This document shows, piece after piece, positions 1-10,362 of a stretch of DNA of 64,000 nucleotides. The notes under the pieces were generated by a model. It was not told the DNA's origin. It saw nothing but the letters and a program-made list of their open reading frames with translations, and searched no databases. Source of the DNA: Clostridium sp. MB40-C1 (GTDB taxonomy: Bacteria > Bacillota > Clostridia > Clostridiales > Clostridiaceae); NCBI RefSeq assembly GCF_030913655.1, contig NZ_CP133189.1, forward strand, positions 3,400,001 through 3,464,000, given 5' to 3'. Every line of letters begins with the position of its first letter. Position 1 is the stretch's first letter. The translations under genes and the position numbers were made by a program.

Positions 1-1458
<1,458 letters not shown>

Positions 1459-1626
1459 AATAAAGTAACCAGTAACTAGGTGCCAGTAACCAGAAAAGAG
1501 ATTTTTGCCAAAGTAAAAATCAGAAATACTGGGGATTGGAAGCTGGGAGCTTAAAATGAATATTACTGTGCAATTTTGAAAGAATAAATCTTTCACTGGT
1601 AATTAGTATTAGTTACTAGTAAATGT
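1459..1626 (+). other. rRNA operon spacer (23S to tRNA-Asn)
   Basis: Spacer with short related words (agtaaccagtaact, ttagttactagt) whose partial complementarity could form processing stems around the following tRNA. No ORF or promoter of note is seen. Confidence 0.5.
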
Positions 1627-1705
1627 TCCGCGGTAGCTCAATGGTGGAGCACTCGGCTGTTAACCGATAGGTTGGAGGTTCGAGTCCTCTCCGCGGAGCC
1701 ATTTT
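1623..1705 (+). repeat. 83-bp direct repeat carrying tRNA-Asn, unit 1
   Basis: The tRNA plus four flanking bases upstream (atgt, ending with the first tRNA-proximal t) and four t's downstream is identical to 1909-1991. The two units bracket the 5S rRNA gene in direct orientation, so recombination between them would delete 5S and one tRNA. Confidence 0.9.
1627..1701 (+). tRNA. tRNA-Asn (GUU), copy 1
   Basis: Cloverleaf with acceptor stem tccgcgg/ccgcgga, D arm with agctcaatggtggagc, anticodon loop ctgttaa (anticodon GTT), T arm ggaggttcgagtcctcc-type, and an encoded 3' CCA. It lies between 23S and 5S rRNA in the ribosomal operon. The 75-nt sequence is identical to the copy at 1913-1987. Confidence 0.97.
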
Positions 1706-1790
1706 ATGTGAAAAATAAAATATAATCTCACTTGTAAAATTAGTGAAGAGAATATTTCTAAGAAGTTAAATAATCTAAGAAATATTAAAT

Positions 1791-1907
1791 CTGGTAGTTA
1801 TGGCTTGAAGGTAACACCCGTTCCCATTCCGAACACGAAGGTTAAGCTTCAAAGCGCCGATGGTACTGCACTGGAGACGGTGTGGAAGAGTAGGTCGCTG
1901 CCAGGTA
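1791..1907 (+). rRNA. 5S ribosomal RNA
   Basis: About 117 nt beginning ctggtagttatggc and ending tgccaggt. The terminal strands ctggtag/ctgccag pair, and the conserved loop segments acacccgttcccattccgaa and ggagacggtgtggaagagta are present. It is complete, and lies between two tRNA-Asn copies with only about 5 nt before the second. Confidence 0.95.
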
Positions 1908-1908
1908 G

Positions 1909-1991
1909 ATGTTCCGCGGTAGCTCAATGGTGGAGCACTCGGCTGTTAACCGATAGGTTGGAGGTTCGAGTCCTCTCCGCGGAGCCATTTT
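1909..1991 (+). repeat. 83-bp direct repeat carrying tRNA-Asn, unit 2
   Basis: Second unit of the direct repeat, identical to 1623-1705 and diverging immediately outside these limits. This is consistent with a recent tandem-type duplication or with gene conversion. Confidence 0.9.
1913..1987 (+). tRNA. tRNA-Asn (GUU), copy 2
   Basis: Identical to the tRNA at 1627-1701, with encoded CCA and anticodon GTT. It begins only about 5 nt after the predicted 5S 3' end, so 5S maturation and tRNA 5' processing must share this very short linker. It is the last gene of the rRNA transcript before the terminator at 2034. Confidence 0.97.
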
Positions 1992-2033
1992 TATTTTTTG
2001 AGTGTTAATCAGATTTATGAATAATATAGATAT

Positions 2034-2086
2034 AAATCCTTATATAATAAAAAATCTTGATTTTTTATTATATAAGGATTTTTTTG
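2034..2086 (+). terminator. rRNA operon terminator
   Basis: Perfect 21-bp inverted repeat (2034-2054 with 2061-2081), loop tcttga, followed by a T run. It is placed just after the second tRNA-Asn and ends the ribosomal RNA transcript. Confidence 0.9.
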
Positions 2087-2278
2087 TTATATTATGTTTC
2101 TTTAAATAAAAATGAATAATATTAGAAAAGTTATAATAACCTATATATGTAAAAAGGATGATTATACACATATGTCAAATAATTCAGAATATTTGGCTTA
2201 ATTAAAAGGATTTTTATATTTAAAATAGAATAGTATATTTATTATACAATAAAGTTATATTAAGGAGGGGAATTAATT

Positions 2279-4363
2279 ATGAAGCAGTATAAAACCCAAA
2301 ACTTAAGAAATATAGGTTTCATTGGACATAGTGGTTCAGGAAAAACTACATTAACAGAAGCGATATTATATTATACAAAAAATACTGATAGATTTGGAAA
2401 AGTAGAAGACGGAAATACAATAAGTGATTATGATGCAGAAGAAAAGAAAAGAAAGATATCTATATCAACATCTATATTACCATGTGAATGGAATAATATA
2501 AAAATTAATATGGTTGATATACCGGGATATTTTGATTTTATAGGAGAGATGATTGAAGGATTAAGTGCTGTAGATATGGCACTAATTACAGTTTCAGGAA
2601 GATCAGGAATACAAGTTGGGACAGAAAAAGCATGGAATTATGTAAATGAGCAAAATATGCCAAGGGCATTTTTTATAAATAAATTGGATAGAGAAAATAG
2701 TAATTTCCAAAAAGTATTAGAAAATTTGAAAGATAAATTTGGAACGTCAGTAGTACCTATTCAATATCCTATAGGTAAAGAAGAAGGATTTACTGGAGTA
2801 ATAAATGTTATCTCTAAAAAAGCACAAATTTTCAATTCAAAGACTCATAATATGGAAGAAGGAGAGGTACCTGATGAGCTATTAGAAAAAGTTGAAGAGT
2901 GTAAGAATATGATAATGGAAGCTGTTGCAGAGACTGATGAAGAATTATTAGATAAATATCTTTCAGAAGGTGAGTTAAGTGATGAAGAAATATACAGTGG
3001 ATTAGTTAGGGGCGCAGAAGAAGGAGATATAGCGCCTGTAATGTGTGGTTCTGCCTATCTTGGAATAGGTATAAACACATTATTGGAGGATATAATGAAG
3101 TGTTTCCCATCACCGAGGGATTCAAAGGCTATAAAAGCTATGAGGTTAAAGGATAGTAAAGAAATAGAAGTAACTATAGATGAAAATTCTAAGTTTTCGG
3201 CTTTTGTATTCAAGACAATAGCAGATCCTTTTGTTGGAAAGTTGTCTCTATTTAAAGTAATGACAGGGAAACTTAAATCGGATAGTTTGGTGTATAATAC
3301 AAACAAAGAAAAGCAAGAGAAAATAAGTTCAATGTATTTTTTAAAAGGAAAAGAGCAAATACTTACCTCAGAAATAAGTGCAGGAGATATTGGAGCTGTT
3401 GCTAAATTACAGTATACTTGCACAGGAGATACTTTATGTGAAATGTCAGAAGCTATAGCTTTTGAAGATTTAAAATTTCCTAATCCCTCAATATCAATGG
3501 CCGTAGTTACTAAATCAAAAGGGGATGAGGATAAAATTTCTTCCGGTTTAAATAAGCTTACAGAAGAAGATCCTACTTTTAAAGTTAGTAGAGATGTTGA
3601 AAATGCCGATACTATAATATCAGGAATAGGATCTACTCATTTAGAAATAATAGCAAATAAATTAAAAAGTAAATTTGGTATTGAAATAGATTTACAGACT
3701 CCCAAAGTACCTTATAGAGAAACTGTTAAAAAGATGGCAGAAGTTCAAGGTAAGCATAAGAAACAAAGTGGTGGACATGGACAGTATGGAGATGTAAAAA
3801 TAAAGTTTGAACCAAGAAATGATGGAGAAGAAGATTTAATGTTTGTTGATAATATAGTTGGTGGAGTTGTACCTAGACAATATATACCAGCTGTAGAAAA
3901 AGGATTAAGAGAGGCTATGCGTCATGGGGTTTTGGCAGGTTATCCAGTTATTGGATTAAAAGCTACGCTTTATGATGGTTCATATCATCCAGTAGATTCA
4001 TCAGAAATGGCATTTAAAGTAGCAGCTTCTTTAGCATTTAAAAAAGGTATGGAAGTAGCCCAACCTGTATTATTAGAGCCGGTTATGCATTTGGAAGTAC
4101 AAATTCCTGATGAATATATGGGAGAAATAATTGGTGACATTAATAAAAAAAGAGGTAGAGTACTTGGAATGGAGCCTATTAAAGAGGGACAAAATGTTAT
4201 TGCAGAAGTTCCTATGGCTGAAATGTTTAAATATGCTACAGATTTAAAATCAATAACTGGAGCTAGAGGAAGTTTTGAAATGAGATTTGAGAGATATGAG
4301 GAAGTACCTAATAATGAAGTGGAAAAAATAGTTAATGAAATACGAAAACAAAATGAAAAATAA
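2279..4363 (+). CDS. EF-G paralogue, translational GTPase
   Basis: A 694-residue protein with full EF-G architecture: a G domain with P loop GHSGSGKT (16-23) and NKLD, then domains II-V. RBS aaggagggg precedes the ATG. It is clearly distinct from the canonical fusA product at 59817-61877. Switch I reads RKISI where fusA has RGITI, and the G3 motif reads DIPGY where fusA has DTPGH, so the catalytic histidine position carries Tyr84. This matches the EF-G2/EF-G-like subfamily known from many bacteria, whose role is unsettled. The Tyr suggests slow intrinsic or altered ribosome-stimulated GTP hydrolysis (inference). It is a monocistronic gene between two terminators. Confidence 0.93.
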   Translation: MKQYKTQNLRNIGFIGHSGSGKTTLTEAILYYTKNTDRFGKVEDGNTISDYDAEEKKRKISISTSILPCEWNNIKINMVDIPGYFDFIGEMIEGLSAVDMALITVSGRSGIQVGTEKAWNYVNEQNMPRAFFINKLDRENSNFQKVLENLKDKFGTSVVPIQYPIGKEEGFTGVINVISKKAQIFNSKTHNMEEGEVPDELLEKVEECKNMIMEAVAETDEELLDKYLSEGELSDEEIYSGLVRGAEEGDIAPVMCGSAYLGIGINTLLEDIMKCFPSPRDSKAIKAMRLKDSKEIEVTIDENSKFSAFVFKTIADPFVGKLSLFKVMTGKLKSDSLVYNTNKEKQEKISSMYFLKGKEQILTSEISAGDIGAVAKLQYTCTGDTLCEMSEAIAFEDLKFPNPSISMAVVTKSKGDEDKISSGLNKLTEEDPTFKVSRDVENADTIISGIGSTHLEIIANKLKSKFGIEIDLQTPKVPYRETVKKMAEVQGKHKKQSGGHGQYGDVKIKFEPRNDGEEDLMFVDNIVGGVVPRQYIPAVEKGLREAMRHGVLAGYPVIGLKATLYDGSYHPVDSSEMAFKVAASLAFKKGMEVAQPVLLEPVMHLEVQIPDEYMGEIIGDINKKRGRVLGMEPIKEGQNVIAEVPMAEMFKYATDLKSITGARGSFEMRFERYEEVPNNEVEKIVNEIRKQNEK

Positions 4364-4381
4364 AACTAAAAATAAGATTTG

Positions 4382-4416
4382 AAATGCATCAGCTTAAAAA
4401 CTGATGCATTTTTTTT
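4382..4416 (+). terminator. Terminator of the EF-G paralogue
   Basis: Stem aaatgcatcag/ctgatgcattt (11 bp) followed by eight T's, directly after the stop codon at 4361. Confidence 0.92.
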
Positions 4417-4603
4417 CAAAATAATTAAAAAATTATATTAGATTTTATTAGACAATAAGAAATTAAATCATATAGAATGAATATTTTGAGGATTAGTGCA
4501 AAAAATATATATAAAAATAAAGCAAAATGATTAGGAAGAACACTAAGGACTTTTCAGAAAATAATTGGTTGATTTTTTTATATGTGATGAAAGGAAGAGT
4601 ATA

Positions 4604-4843
4604 ATGTCGGAATATTACTTAGATATTCTAGGTAAAATAAGTTTAAGTGATTATAGTAAGATAGATGATTATATGGCTATCGTAGGAGAAGAAGATAATT
4701 TTATAATAACTTTTAATGACAAGTCTATAGATAATTCAGATATTGTATATGAAATGTTAGGAAATAATAATTTTTCTGTTAATTACAAGGGAGGAGAAGA
4801 ACATGGGAAATTATACATCTCAGCCACAAGAAATAAAAGGTAA
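4604..4843 (+). CDS. Small protein of unknown function (79 aa)
   Basis: The start is set at 4604 (MSEYYLDILG) because gaaaggaag lies at the right distance; an upstream in-frame start at 4565 has no ribosome binding site. The 79-residue product is acidic, with no signal peptide or membrane segment and no motif I recognise. Its last 41 bp overlap the next gene in a different frame, and the downstream RBS lies inside this gene, which points to translational coupling. The function is unknown. Confidence 0.6.
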   Translation: MSEYYLDILGKISLSDYSKIDDYMAIVGEEDNFIITFNDKSIDNSDIVYEMLGNNNFSVNYKGGEEHGKLYISATRNKR

Positions 4844-5012
4844 TACTATAAGTATTCCACACTTACATTCAAATGAGGAAGCTAAGTTAATTCAATATGG
4901 AAATATGGTAGATGGATATACAGCTAAAATACCAACTTTATATTCTATGGCTCAAGGTTATGAAAGAAGTCAGAAATTTAAAAATTATTTTGAAGATAAT
5001 GTATTTAAGTAA
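4803..5012 (+). CDS. Small protein of unknown function (69 aa), overlapping the preceding gene
   Basis: ATG at 4803 is preceded by a strong gggaggagaag within the upstream gene, so the 41-bp overlap is real rather than a start-choice artefact. The 69-aa product is soluble, with a central segment rich in Tyr and Met and a C-terminus of aromatic and charged residues (QKFKNYFEDNVFK). No known family is recognised. It probably forms a two-gene unit with 4604-4843, ended by the hairpin at 5095. Confidence 0.6.
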   Translation: MGNYTSQPQEIKGNTISIPHLHSNEEAKLIQYGNMVDGYTAKIPTLYSMAQGYERSQKFKNYFEDNVFK

Positions 5013-5094
5013 AAGTAATAATTATAATTCTATAAATAAAAAAGAAGTGTTTTAAACACTGTATCTTACTTAGTATATGTAGATTAAACATGAA

Positions 5095-5164
5095 AGGCTG
5101 AATTAGGATTTTAATATGAGATTATGTTTAAATATTAAAATTCCTATAGATTCAGCCTATTTTT
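5095..5164 (+). terminator. Long two-helix terminator before the his operon
   Basis: Outer stem aggctgaat/attcagcct (5095-5103 with 5150-5158) and inner stem aggattttaatat/atattaaaattcct (5105-5117 with 5132-5145, one bulge), followed by atttttatt. It separates the small-gene pair from the his promoter, which begins 2 nt later. No T-box or his-attenuator features are seen in it. Confidence 0.8.
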
Positions 5165-5165
5165 A

Positions 5166-5195
5166 TTGACAAAAAGTAATATAAGATGATATTAT
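5166..5195 (+). promoter_or_regulatory. his operon promoter
   Basis: TTGACA at 5166-5171 and TATTAT at 5190-5195, spacer 18. Transcription would start about 50 nt upstream of the hisZ start codon, leaving too short a leader for a T-box. The regulator is not evident. Confidence 0.75.
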
Positions 5196-5251
5196 AACTT
5201 TAATAGTTCAATGTGATAAAGTGATAAATTAATGAAGCGAAGGTGTATAAA

Positions 5252-6535
5252 ATGAATAAATGGAAAAAATATATACCCGATGGTATGAAGGATATCTTAT
5301 TTGACGAATGCAGAAAAAAAATATTTATACAAGATAATTTAAGACAAACATATAAGGTGAGTGGATTTTCACAAGTGAATTCGCCAACTTTAGAGTTCTA
5401 TGATGTTTTTAATTTTACCAATCAACCTATTTTACAAGAGAATATGTATAAATTATTTGATAGCAGTGGGCGCATATTAGTATTAAGGCCAGATATGACA
5501 ACTCCAATAGCCAGAATCATTTCTACGAAAGTTAAGGATAAAGAATATCCATTAAAGCTTTGTTATACAGCAAATGTATTTAGAACTAATGAAAGTTTAG
5601 ATGGTAAGTTAAGTGAGATTACTCAATCTGGAATAGAGATTATAGGCAGTAGTAATATAAGAGCTGATGCGGAAGTAATAATAACAGCTATAAGATCACT
5701 TAAAAATTTAGGAGTAAAGAATTTTAAAATAGATATAGGACAATCGGGTTTTTTCAAGGCATTAATAGAAGACATAAATATGCAAGGTGAAGATATAGAA
5801 AAACTAAGAAAGTTAATAGAGAATAAAAACTATGTTTCTCTTAGAAATTTTCTAAAGGAGAAAGAAAATTATATTGATGAGGAAAGTGCTTATATTTTAT
5901 TTCAACTTCCTCAATTGTTTGGAGACATAAGTGTTCTTGATAAGGCAAAGAATATTACAAAAAATAGTAAAGCATTGAAAGCTGTAAATAATATTTATGA
6001 CATTTATAGTGTGATAAGAGAAATAGGATTGGAAAACTATATATCTATTGACTTTGGTATGATTCAAAATATGAATTATTATACAGGAATAATTTTTAGA
6101 GCTTATGTAGAAGAAATTGGTGAATGTATTTTGAGTGGAGGAAGATATGACAACTTAACAGAAGAGTTTGGTGTAAACATTCCGGCTATAGGGTTTGCTA
6201 TAAATGTAGACAATATTTTAGAAGTTATTAAAAGGCAGAATTTATTTTCTGATTCAGTGTGCAAAAAAATTTTAATACATTGCAATAGTAAATATTTCAA
6301 GGAAGCCTATAGGATTCTAGATACTATTCAAGATAAGGATATTATATGTGAATTAAGTTTATATGAAGATAAAAAAAATTCTTTAAATTATGCGAAAAAT
6401 AACGAAACAGATACACTTATAAGCATTGAAGGCAATGAAAATATTAATATTATCAATACTCATACAGAAAAATATATTACGGTGAAATTAAATAAATTTA
6501 TCAATATGTTTAAGGAGATATTAGAACTAGGTTAA
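5252..6535 (+). CDS. hisZ: ATP phosphoribosyltransferase regulatory subunit HisZ
   Basis: A 427-residue histidyl-tRNA-synthetase-like protein without the anticodon-binding domain. The class II motifs are visible, for example VLRPDMTTPIAR (motif 2 region), and a late GGRYDNL. HisZ forms a hetero-octamer with the short HisG and provides catalytic activation and histidine feedback. The next gene encodes exactly such a short HisG, which supports HisZ rather than HisS. ATG at 5252 follows gaaggtg at 6 nt; a GTG at 5243 lies inside that RBS and is rejected. It is the first gene of the histidine operon. Confidence 0.93.
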   Translation: MNKWKKYIPDGMKDILFDECRKKIFIQDNLRQTYKVSGFSQVNSPTLEFYDVFNFTNQPILQENMYKLFDSSGRILVLRPDMTTPIARIISTKVKDKEYPLKLCYTANVFRTNESLDGKLSEITQSGIEIIGSSNIRADAEVIITAIRSLKNLGVKNFKIDIGQSGFFKALIEDINMQGEDIEKLRKLIENKNYVSLRNFLKEKENYIDEESAYILFQLPQLFGDISVLDKAKNITKNSKALKAVNNIYDIYSVIREIGLENYISIDFGMIQNMNYYTGIIFRAYVEEIGECILSGGRYDNLTEEFGVNIPAIGFAINVDNILEVIKRQNLFSDSVCKKILIHCNSKYFKEAYRILDTIQDKDIICELSLYEDKKNSLNYAKNNETDTLISIEGNENINIINTHTEKYITVKLNKFINMFKEILELG

Positions 6536-6606
6536 ACAGGAGAGTAGTTATTAAAAAAATAAAGTTGAAAAAATTATAAAAATAAAAAAAGAGAGGGGGA
6601 AGAAGG

Positions 6607-7254
6607 ATGAAGAAGGTAAATATAGCATTGACAAAGGGCAGACTAGAAAAGGAAACAATAAAAATATTTGAAGCTATGAATGTTAACGTAGGTGAACTTA
6701 AGAATAAAGGAAGAAAACTTATTTTTAATTGTAAAAACAATTTTTATGATATAAATATTTTTCTTGTAAAAGCACAAGATGTAGTAACTTACGTTGAATA
6801 TGGTGCTGCTGATATAGGGATAGTAGGAAAAGATACTTTACTTGAAACTAATAAGGAATTTTATGAGGTATTAGATTTAAGAATCGGTAAATGCAGATTT
6901 GCTTTGGCTTCTATTCCTGGATTTAAAATTGATGATGGATATAGGAATGAATATAGAAAAAAGAAGATAGCAACAAAATACCCTGGGGTAGCAAGAAAAT
7001 ATTTTTCTAAAAGAGGGCAAGATGTAGAGATTATAAAGATAGAGGGATCTGTAGAACTTGCACCTATTGTGAAATTAGCAGATGCTATAGTTGATATTGT
7101 AGAAACAGGGGAAACTCTTAGAGAAAATGGACTAGTTATAGTTGAGGAAATATGTAATATAAGTGCAAGAATGATAGTTAATAAAGCGAGTATGAAAACT
7201 AAAAGAGAAGAAATTATAAAAATAATAGAAGAAACAAGCAAGATAATTGATTAA
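6607..7254 (+). CDS. hisG: ATP phosphoribosyltransferase, short catalytic subunit
   Basis: A 215-aa short-form HisG that condenses ATP with PRPP in the first step of histidine synthesis. The N-terminus MKKVNIALTKGRLEK and the PRPP-loop region DIVETGETLRENGL are typical. It lacks the C-terminal ACT-like regulatory domain of long HisG, so it needs HisZ, encoded just upstream. RBS agaggggg precedes the ATG. The 71-nt gap after hisZ holds no terminator. Confidence 0.95.
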   Translation: MKKVNIALTKGRLEKETIKIFEAMNVNVGELKNKGRKLIFNCKNNFYDINIFLVKAQDVVTYVEYGAADIGIVGKDTLLETNKEFYEVLDLRIGKCRFALASIPGFKIDDGYRNEYRKKKIATKYPGVARKYFSKRGQDVEIIKIEGSVELAPIVKLADAIVDIVETGETLRENGLVIVEEICNISARMIVNKASMKTKREEIIKIIEETSKIID

Positions 7255-7272
7255 AAGCAAGGGGGCATAGAA

Positions 7273-8565
7273 ATGATTAATATAATCAAGTTAGATAACT
7301 ATAACAAAAAAGAGTATATAGATAAATTAAAAAATAGGGCAGAAACGGTTGAAAAAAATATATTTACTACTGTAGATAATATTTTAAAAGATATAAGGAT
7401 AAATGGGGACTCTTCCTTAATAAAATACACAAATAAGTATGATAGTGAAAACATTAATGTACAAAATCTTAAAGTATCTGTAGATGAAGTTAAAAAAGCT
7501 TATGAAAATGTGGATGAAGAATTTGTAGATGCTATAAAAACAGCTAAAGAAAATATATGCTTTTTTCATGAAAAACAGAAACAGAATTCCTGGATGACTA
7601 CAAAAGAAGATGGAATAATTCTTGGGCAGCAGATAAGAGCATTAGATAATGTTGGAATCTATGTACCAGGGGGAAGTGCCTCATATCCTTCTTCAGTTCT
7701 GATGAATGCAATCCCAGCAAAAATAGCAGGGGTAAAAAAAATTATAATGATAACTCCTCCAAGAAAAGATGGAAGTATAAATCCCAATATCCTTGTGGCT
7801 GCTGATATTGCTGAGGTAGATGAGATCTATAAAGTGGGTGGTGCACAAGGAATAGGTGCTCTTGCTTATGGAACAGAATCTATACCAAAGGTAGATAAAA
7901 TAGTTGGACCTGGGAATATATATGTAGCTATGGCAAAAAGAAGTGTCTATGGTTTTGTGGATATAGATATGATAGCTGGGCCATCTGAAATACTTATTAT
8001 AGCTGATGGTACAGGAGATGCCAAATATATAGGGGCAGACTTAATGTCACAAGCAGAACATGACACTTTGGCATCATCTGTATTAGTTACAACTTCTGAA
8101 AATTTAGCAAAACAGGTTAAAGAAGAAATTGGAAGACAAATAATGGATTTACAAAGAAAAGATATTATTTCATCTTCATTAAAGAATTATGGGTCTATTA
8201 TAGTTGTAGATAATATTAAAGAAGCTATAGATATTGCTAATATATTTGCACCAGAACATTTAGAAGTAATGGTAGAAGACCCATTTTTAATTTTAGGTGA
8301 GTTAAAAAATGCAGGGTCAATATTTCTAGGCAAATATTCACCAGAACCAGTTGGAGATTATATGGCAGGGCCTAACCACGTGCTTCCTACTAATGGTACA
8401 TCTAGATTTTTTTCACCTCTTTCAGTAGATGATTATATAAAAAAATCCAGTTTTATATATTACTCAAAATCTGGACTTTTAAATGTTAAAGATAAAGTAG
8501 TTAAAATAGCAGAAACAGAAGGGCTCACAGCACATGCTAATTCTATTAAGGTGAGGTTTGAATAA
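7273..8565 (+). CDS. hisD: Histidinol dehydrogenase
   Basis: A 430-aa enzyme catalysing the last two NAD-dependent oxidations, histidinol to histidinal to histidine. Family landmarks visible are YVPGGSASYPSSVLM, IDMIAGPSEILI and SQAEHDTLASS (Zn/catalytic His region), and a C-terminal GPNHVLPT. The length is normal. RBS aagggggcat precedes the ATG, 18 nt after hisG. Its stop overlaps the hisC start (TAATG). Confidence 0.97.
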   Translation: MINIIKLDNYNKKEYIDKLKNRAETVEKNIFTTVDNILKDIRINGDSSLIKYTNKYDSENINVQNLKVSVDEVKKAYENVDEEFVDAIKTAKENICFFHEKQKQNSWMTTKEDGIILGQQIRALDNVGIYVPGGSASYPSSVLMNAIPAKIAGVKKIIMITPPRKDGSINPNILVAADIAEVDEIYKVGGAQGIGALAYGTESIPKVDKIVGPGNIYVAMAKRSVYGFVDIDMIAGPSEILIIADGTGDAKYIGADLMSQAEHDTLASSVLVTTSENLAKQVKEEIGRQIMDLQRKDIISSSLKNYGSIIVVDNIKEAIDIANIFAPEHLEVMVEDPFLILGELKNAGSIFLGKYSPEPVGDYMAGPNHVLPTNGTSRFFSPLSVDDYIKKSSFIYYSKSGLLNVKDKVVKIAETEGLTAHANSIKVRFE

Positions 8566-9617
8566 TGATTGAAAAATTTTTTAGAGAAGATATAAAAGAT
8601 TTTGAGCCTTATGAAGCTGAAAAAGAAGACTTTAGAATAAGATTAGATGCAAATGAAAGTTTTATAGGCTTAGGTAAGAATTTAAAAGACAAGATACTAG
8701 ATGCAGTAATAAATGTAGAGTTTAATAGATATCCTGACCCACAATCAAGCAGGTTATGTAGTTTATATGGTAAGTATTGTAATATAAATGAAAAATACAT
8801 TATGGCAGGGAATGGTTCAGATGAAATTATACAAATAATAACGAATGCCTTTTTAGACAAGGGGGATAAACTTGCTATATTAGATCCAGATTTCTCTATG
8901 TATAAAGCATATACTCGAGTAAGAGGAGGAAAGATAATATCTATTTCATTAGACAAAGATTTTAAGATAGATGTAGATTTTCTAATAGAAAGAATTAATT
9001 GCGAAAATCCAAAGATATTTATGTTTTCAAATCCTAATAATCCTACAGGTGGAATAATACCTAAGGAGGATATTATAAGGATAGTAGAAAAATGTAATTG
9101 CATTGTTGTAGTGGATGAAGCATATGTAGAATTTTATGGAGATTCTGTTATAGATCAAATAAAGAATTATACAAATTTAATAGTATTAAGAACGTGTTCT
9201 AAGGCTTTAGGAAGTGCTATTTTAAGGTTAGGATTTGCCATAACGAATCAATTAATTTTAAAGGAATTAAAAAAAGTTAAGCCTCCTTTTAATGTAAATG
9301 GTATAAGTCAAGTTGTAGGAGAAGTTATTTTAAAAGATATAGGATATATAAATGGAGCAGTTAAGGAAATTGTTAAGCAAAGAGATTATCTATATGAAGA
9401 GCTTAGTAAAATTAATAAAATAGAAGTATATAAAACTAATGCTAATTTTGTTCTATTCAAAAGTATAAATAGTAAAAAAATAAATCAAAGGCTAGAACAC
9501 AACGGAATAAAAGTTAGAAGTTTTAAAAATGAAGTATTACAAGATTATTTAAGGATAACGGCAGGCAATGAAATTGAAAATGAAGAAGTTTTAAAGATTA
9601 TAAAAGAAATATTTTAA
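8565..9617 (+). CDS. hisC: Histidinol-phosphate aminotransferase
   Basis: A 350-aa fold-type I PLP aminotransferase that transfers the amino group from glutamate to imidazole acetol phosphate. Visible features are LDANES near the N-terminus, MFSNPNNPTGG, VVDEAYVEF and the PLP-lysine segment RTCSKALGSAILRLGFA. The start codon shares one base with the hisD stop, implying translational coupling. It is followed by a 157-nt gap without a convincing terminator before hisB. Confidence 0.95.
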   Translation: MIEKFFREDIKDFEPYEAEKEDFRIRLDANESFIGLGKNLKDKILDAVINVEFNRYPDPQSSRLCSLYGKYCNINEKYIMAGNGSDEIIQIITNAFLDKGDKLAILDPDFSMYKAYTRVRGGKIISISLDKDFKIDVDFLIERINCENPKIFMFSNPNNPTGGIIPKEDIIRIVEKCNCIVVVDEAYVEFYGDSVIDQIKNYTNLIVLRTCSKALGSAILRLGFAITNQLILKELKKVKPPFNVNGISQVVGEVILKDIGYINGAVKEIVKQRDYLYEELSKINKIEVYKTNANFVLFKSINSKKINQRLEHNGIKVRSFKNEVLQDYLRITAGNEIENEEVLKIIKEIF

Positions 9618-9774
9618 TTAATGTAAAGGACAAAAAGAACTATAGATGAACGTAGTTTTCTTATGAGGTTAAAAAGTTTTAAATATGTAAGTACTTAGAA
9701 GTATTGAAAAGTTAAATGAATAAAGTTAGATGGATAAATGATAAACATGATTTTGAGATAGGAAGTGATAATAT

Positions 9775-10362
9775 TTGAAAAGAGAAGCAAGTTTTTATAG
9801 AAAAACCAATGAGACAGAAATAACTGCAGATTTATGTTTAGATGGAGAAGGCTTATATGATATAAGCACAGGCATAGGCTTTTTTGATCACATGTTAAAA
9901 TTAATGACAAAACATGGGTTATTAGATATTACAATAAAGGCCAAAGGTGATCTTGAAGTAGATGCACATCATACAGCAGAAGATGTAGGAATAGTATTGG
10001 GACAATGCCTAAAAACTGCTTTGAAAGATAAAAGTGGAATAAATAGATATGGAACCTCATTTGTGCCAATGGATGAGACATTAGCTTTAGTATCTATGGA
10101 CATTAGTGGAAGACCTTATATTGTGTTTAATTGTGAGTTTACTGTGGATAAAGTAGGAGATATGGATACAGAACTTGTGGAAGAATTTTTAAGAGCTTTT
10201 TCTTTTAATGCTGGAATAACACTTCATGCTAGAGTTTTACATGGAAAAAATAATCATCATATGATAGAAGCCATTTTTAAGGCAATAGGAAGAGCCATTA
10301 GAGAGGCCGTAAGTGTAGATAAAAGAATAAAAGGTGTCATGTCAACGAAAGGAGATTTATAG
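9775..10362 (+). CDS. hisB: Imidazoleglycerol-phosphate dehydratase
   Basis: A 195-aa monofunctional IGPD. The metal-binding repeats FFDHMLKL and DAHHTAEDVG, and later ARVLHGKNNHHMIEAIFKA, are all present. It has no fused histidinol-phosphatase domain, unlike enteric HisB, and no separate phosphatase occurs in this operon. The start is TTG at 9775 behind aggaag, chosen because the protein then begins KREASFYRKTNETEI as in the family. The stop overlaps the hisH GTG by one base. Confidence 0.96.
   Translation: MKREASFYRKTNETEITADLCLDGEGLYDISTGIGFFDHMLKLMTKHGLLDITIKAKGDLEVDAHHTAEDVGIVLGQCLKTALKDKSGINRYGTSFVPMDETLALVSMDISGRPYIVFNCEFTVDKVGDMDTELVEEFLRAFSFNAGITLHARVLHGKNNHHMIEAIFKAIGRAIREAVSVDKRIKGVMSTKGDL

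Noticed and set aside
1805-2008. 67-codon frame across 5S rRNA and tRNA-Asn
   Set aside because: It runs through two structural RNA genes and has no RBS.
2158-2205. 15-codon frame before the EF-G paralogue
   Set aside because: Weak aaaaagg only, no sign of a regulatory hairpin after it; likely chance in AT-rich DNA.
5095-5252. T-box or histidine attenuator before hisZ
   Set aside because: No T-box sequence and no His-rich leader; the hairpin lies upstream of the promoter and is a terminator of the preceding genes.
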